Part shown: piece by piece, positions 53,262-55,103 of the stretch | Numbering within the stretch: position 1 is the first letter of the stretch | Layout: the number at the start of each line of letters is the position of its first letter | Assembly (NCBI GenBank): GCA_003173865.1 | Contig: PJMF01000021.1 | Location: 1-55,103 of the forward strand | Origin: Minisyncoccota bacterium | GTDB taxonomy: Bacteria; Patescibacteriota; Microgenomatia; UBA1400; PJMF01 | DNA: 55,103 nt | Reading direction: 5' to 3' | The notes under the pieces: generated by a model | What the model saw: only the letters and a program-made list of their open reading frames with translations | Databases searched by the model: none | Told to the model about the DNA's origin: nothing | Program-made: the position numbers and the translations under genes

Positions 53262-54260
53262 CTAGAGTAAAAATTTTCCATTCAAGGCGATTGTTTTTTC
53301 ATCGACTTTGATTTCTGGACTCAGTGTCACCCCATCTAAGTGAATCGGCACGTTCACTTTTCCTCCCATACTACTATTATTTCCCAAAGCTAAATGGGAA
53401 GTTGCATACGCCTTTTCGGCTTCTATCAGTTCACCATGAGGGTTCGTGGATGGGTTAGTGCCGATTCCAATTTCAGCAATGTTCAACGCTTCTGGGTCGA
53501 TTGAACGCAATTTTTTTTCGAGTTGCATTGCTGCTTTGCCACCTCTGAACTCTACAGCGTAACCATGTTGAATGTGTATGAAAATCGGCTCATCTAACTC
53601 CACATCTGCCATTGAACCATTGACCACCCAGGTCCCGTTCGTTGTTCCTTCAATTGGAGCAAAAAAAACTTCACCCGCTGGCAAATTTCCTACGTGACCC
53701 GTTGTAATAATGCCACCGTCGTTAAAAACCTGACCGCTGCGAATTTTAGTAGTTAAAGAAGTTCCAGCTTCTGAAGTAATTTCTAAATTTTTTTGATTTA
53801 TAAGTGCTTTTTTTAATTTTTCGCCCAAATCGTGAATGGGCTGATAATCAATCGTGAGTGTCCGCATCATCATTTCATAGTCGACAGTTGGCAAACTTGC
53901 ACCGCGATGATTACTCCTTGAAACAGTTTTCCCGGCCATGGTGTGGGTGAGTGAAAAAGACGTATGAAGCATTGTAATATCTGCAATTGCACAAGCATCA
54001 ATGACTGTTTGTGGTGGTTCCTCGCCACTGTGAGTCATCCCGTCTAAAACGATCAATTGAACTTGGTCAGTTAACGTTTTAGCAGACTCGAACCAAACTG
54101 CCGCTTCGCGTTCAAGCATGAGTACATCGGTCACAAGTAAAATACTTTCACCTTTCTGAAAACCAAGATTAGTGCGCAAAATATTTCGGCCAAGTTGGAG
54201 CTCCTTGGGAGTAAGTTCTCGAATCAATTCTTGATTTGAAAGCGTGCTGACAATTTCCAT
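53262..54260 (-). CDS. M29-family aminopeptidase-like protein
   Basis: VGNLPAGEVFFAPIEGTTNGTWVVNGS, AEIGIGTNPSTNPHGELIEAEKAYATSHLALGNNSSMGGK. Confidence 0.8.
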   Translation of the reverse strand: MEIVSTLSNQELIRELTPKELQLGRNILRTNLGFQKGESILLVTDVLMLEREAAVWFESAKTLTDQVQLIVLDGMTHSGEEPPQTVIDACAIADITMLHTSFSLTHTMAGKTVSRSNHRGASLPTVDYEMMMRTLTIDYQPIHDLGEKLKKALINQKNLEITSEAGTSLTTKIRSGQVFNDGGIITTGHVGNLPAGEVFFAPIEGTTNGTWVVNGSMADVELDEPIFIHIQHGYAVEFRGGKAAMQLEKKLRSIDPEALNIAEIGIGTNPSTNPHGELIEAEKAYATSHLALGNNSSMGGKVNVPIHLDGVTLSPEIKVDEKTIALNGKFLL

Positions 54261-54280
54261 AAAAGGAGATTTATTTTAAC

Positions 54281-54475
54281 ATGAAATATTTACAAACGTC
54301 TGAAAAAGCATTACTCTCAATGGAGAAAATTTTTTTAGTAATTATGCTTAAAACTCGACGTATTTCACGCAGTGTGTTGATTAGTGTAGCAATGTTAGTA
54401 TTTGTAGCAGTGGGGGGGTCACTGCCTTATACTTGTCATTTCAGAACGCAGATACGCGGAAGAGTGCGTATATGA
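54281..54475 (+). pseudogene. N-terminal part of a secreted/membrane protein, frame-broken at a G7 tract
   Basis: TM-like VLISVAMLVFVAVGG runs into G7 and out of frame; the adjacent frame continues the TM (VTALYLSFQNADTRKSAYMIGG). Confidence 0.55.
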
Positions 54476-55103
54476 TTGGTGGAGATGATAATCCCACAAG
54501 TGGGGTGATGCCTACACGTCCGCCGTATGTCACTCCTGCTTATCTTACACCAGTAGTACCGACTCCCACGCCTGCTGTTGGAGGAGCGATTGCTGCTGCT
54601 CAGCAGGCTCAACAAAATTCTCAATCTACTACGTCACAATCACCACCAAGCGCAGAGTTATTAGCAGCACAACAAAAATTGAGAGAATCAATACAGGCAA
54701 CTCTCAACAAAGTAAACTCTGCTGTACACAGAGTAGTTCCAGCAACATTAACAGACACAGGTCCTGGTTTAACACCACAGCAAGCACTTAATGCGATTCA
54801 AGGGACACAAGGTCAACAACAAACAAGTAGTGGACCAACATTGCCGCTTGATCAAGCAATGGCAGCAGCACTCAAAGCAGTGAATGATACTTCTCAACGA
54901 GTTACCCAAAATTTACTCTCTAAATCACAAACTTCTTTATCAACATCACAAACAAATTCTTTGCCTACATTACCTCCTGGCATGAAAGGAGTAGTAGGAA
55001 TGAGTGGTGGAAAATGTTATTGTGAAAATTCAAAGGGTCTGAATGAAGTATGTGCTCCGGAACTGTGTTGTGGGCAAGCAAATGCACCAACTTACAATAA
55101 GAC
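54472..55103 (+). CDS. Open reading frame to window end: T/S/P/Q-rich extracellular protein with Cys cluster
   Basis: Stop-free from the frame containing 54421 to 55103 (MIGGDDNPTSGVMPTRPPYVTPAYLTP...GGKCYCENSKGLNEVCAPELCCGQANAPTYNK). Missing from the ORF track because no stop lies in the window. Confidence 0.7.
   Translation, partial: MIGGDDNPTSGVMPTRPPYVTPAYLTPVVPTPTPAVGGAIAAAQQAQQNSQSTTSQSPPSAELLAAQQKLRESIQATLNKVNSAVHRVVPATLTDTGPGLTPQQALNAIQGTQGQQQTSSGPTLPLDQAMAAALKAVNDTSQRVTQNLLSKSQTSLSTSQTNSLPTLPPGMKGVVGMSGGKCYCENSKGLNEVCAPELCCGQANAPTYNK

Noticed and set aside
1-55103. CRISPR array, tRNA, rRNA or IS element
   Set aside because: No regularly spaced direct repeats, no cloverleaf with TTCGANTC-type loop, no rRNA-like sequence and no transposase ORF noticed by eye; a tRNAscan/ISfinder run could still find something subtle.

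Overview
This 55.1 kb window is an AT-leaning, gene-dense bacterial chromosome segment. Gene content suggests a Candidate Phyla Radiation/Patescibacteria-like genome: compact EF-Ts, L31 with a basic tail, Bro-N/DinD-like protein, Q-rich small proteins, CHRD-like lipoprotein, cytosolic PAS-histidine kinase and many short orphan ORFs. That lineage is inferred; no rRNA is present to prove it. Recognisable genes are guaA (3' end), a RdgB/ITPase + IMPDH/GMPR-like fusion, glyA, two AbrB/PIN toxin-antitoxin pairs, nfo, folD, rpsB-tsf, recR, a folP-folB-(TenA/CADD-like)-folK cluster, an hpf/raiA-like gene, cysS, an XRE/histidine kinase/response regulator cluster, mutS-mutL, a matrixin-like protease, an FMN reductase, a DHCR24-like FAD oxidase, SulP, ychF, a Ser/Thr kinase, galE/galT, rpsF-ssb-rpsR, a C-terminal processing protease, rpmE-prfA, glmS-pgi, hisS and an M29-like aminopeptidase. 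I found no convincing tRNA, rRNA, CRISPR array, IS element or prophage. Strongest novelty candidates: (1) a poly-cysteine leader peptide followed by mutually exclusive antiterminator and terminator stems, one gene upstream of cysS; (2) a single ORF joining ITPase to a divergent IMPDH/GMPR barrel beside guaA; (3) a TenA/CADD-like protein inside a folate operon, possibly the p-aminobenzoate source; (4) an approximately 300-nt highly structured leader before glmS; (5) homopolymer frame breaks (A8 near 18233, G7 near 54412) that may be slippage switches or sequencing errors. All calls come from reading the sequence; no database search or folding software was run.
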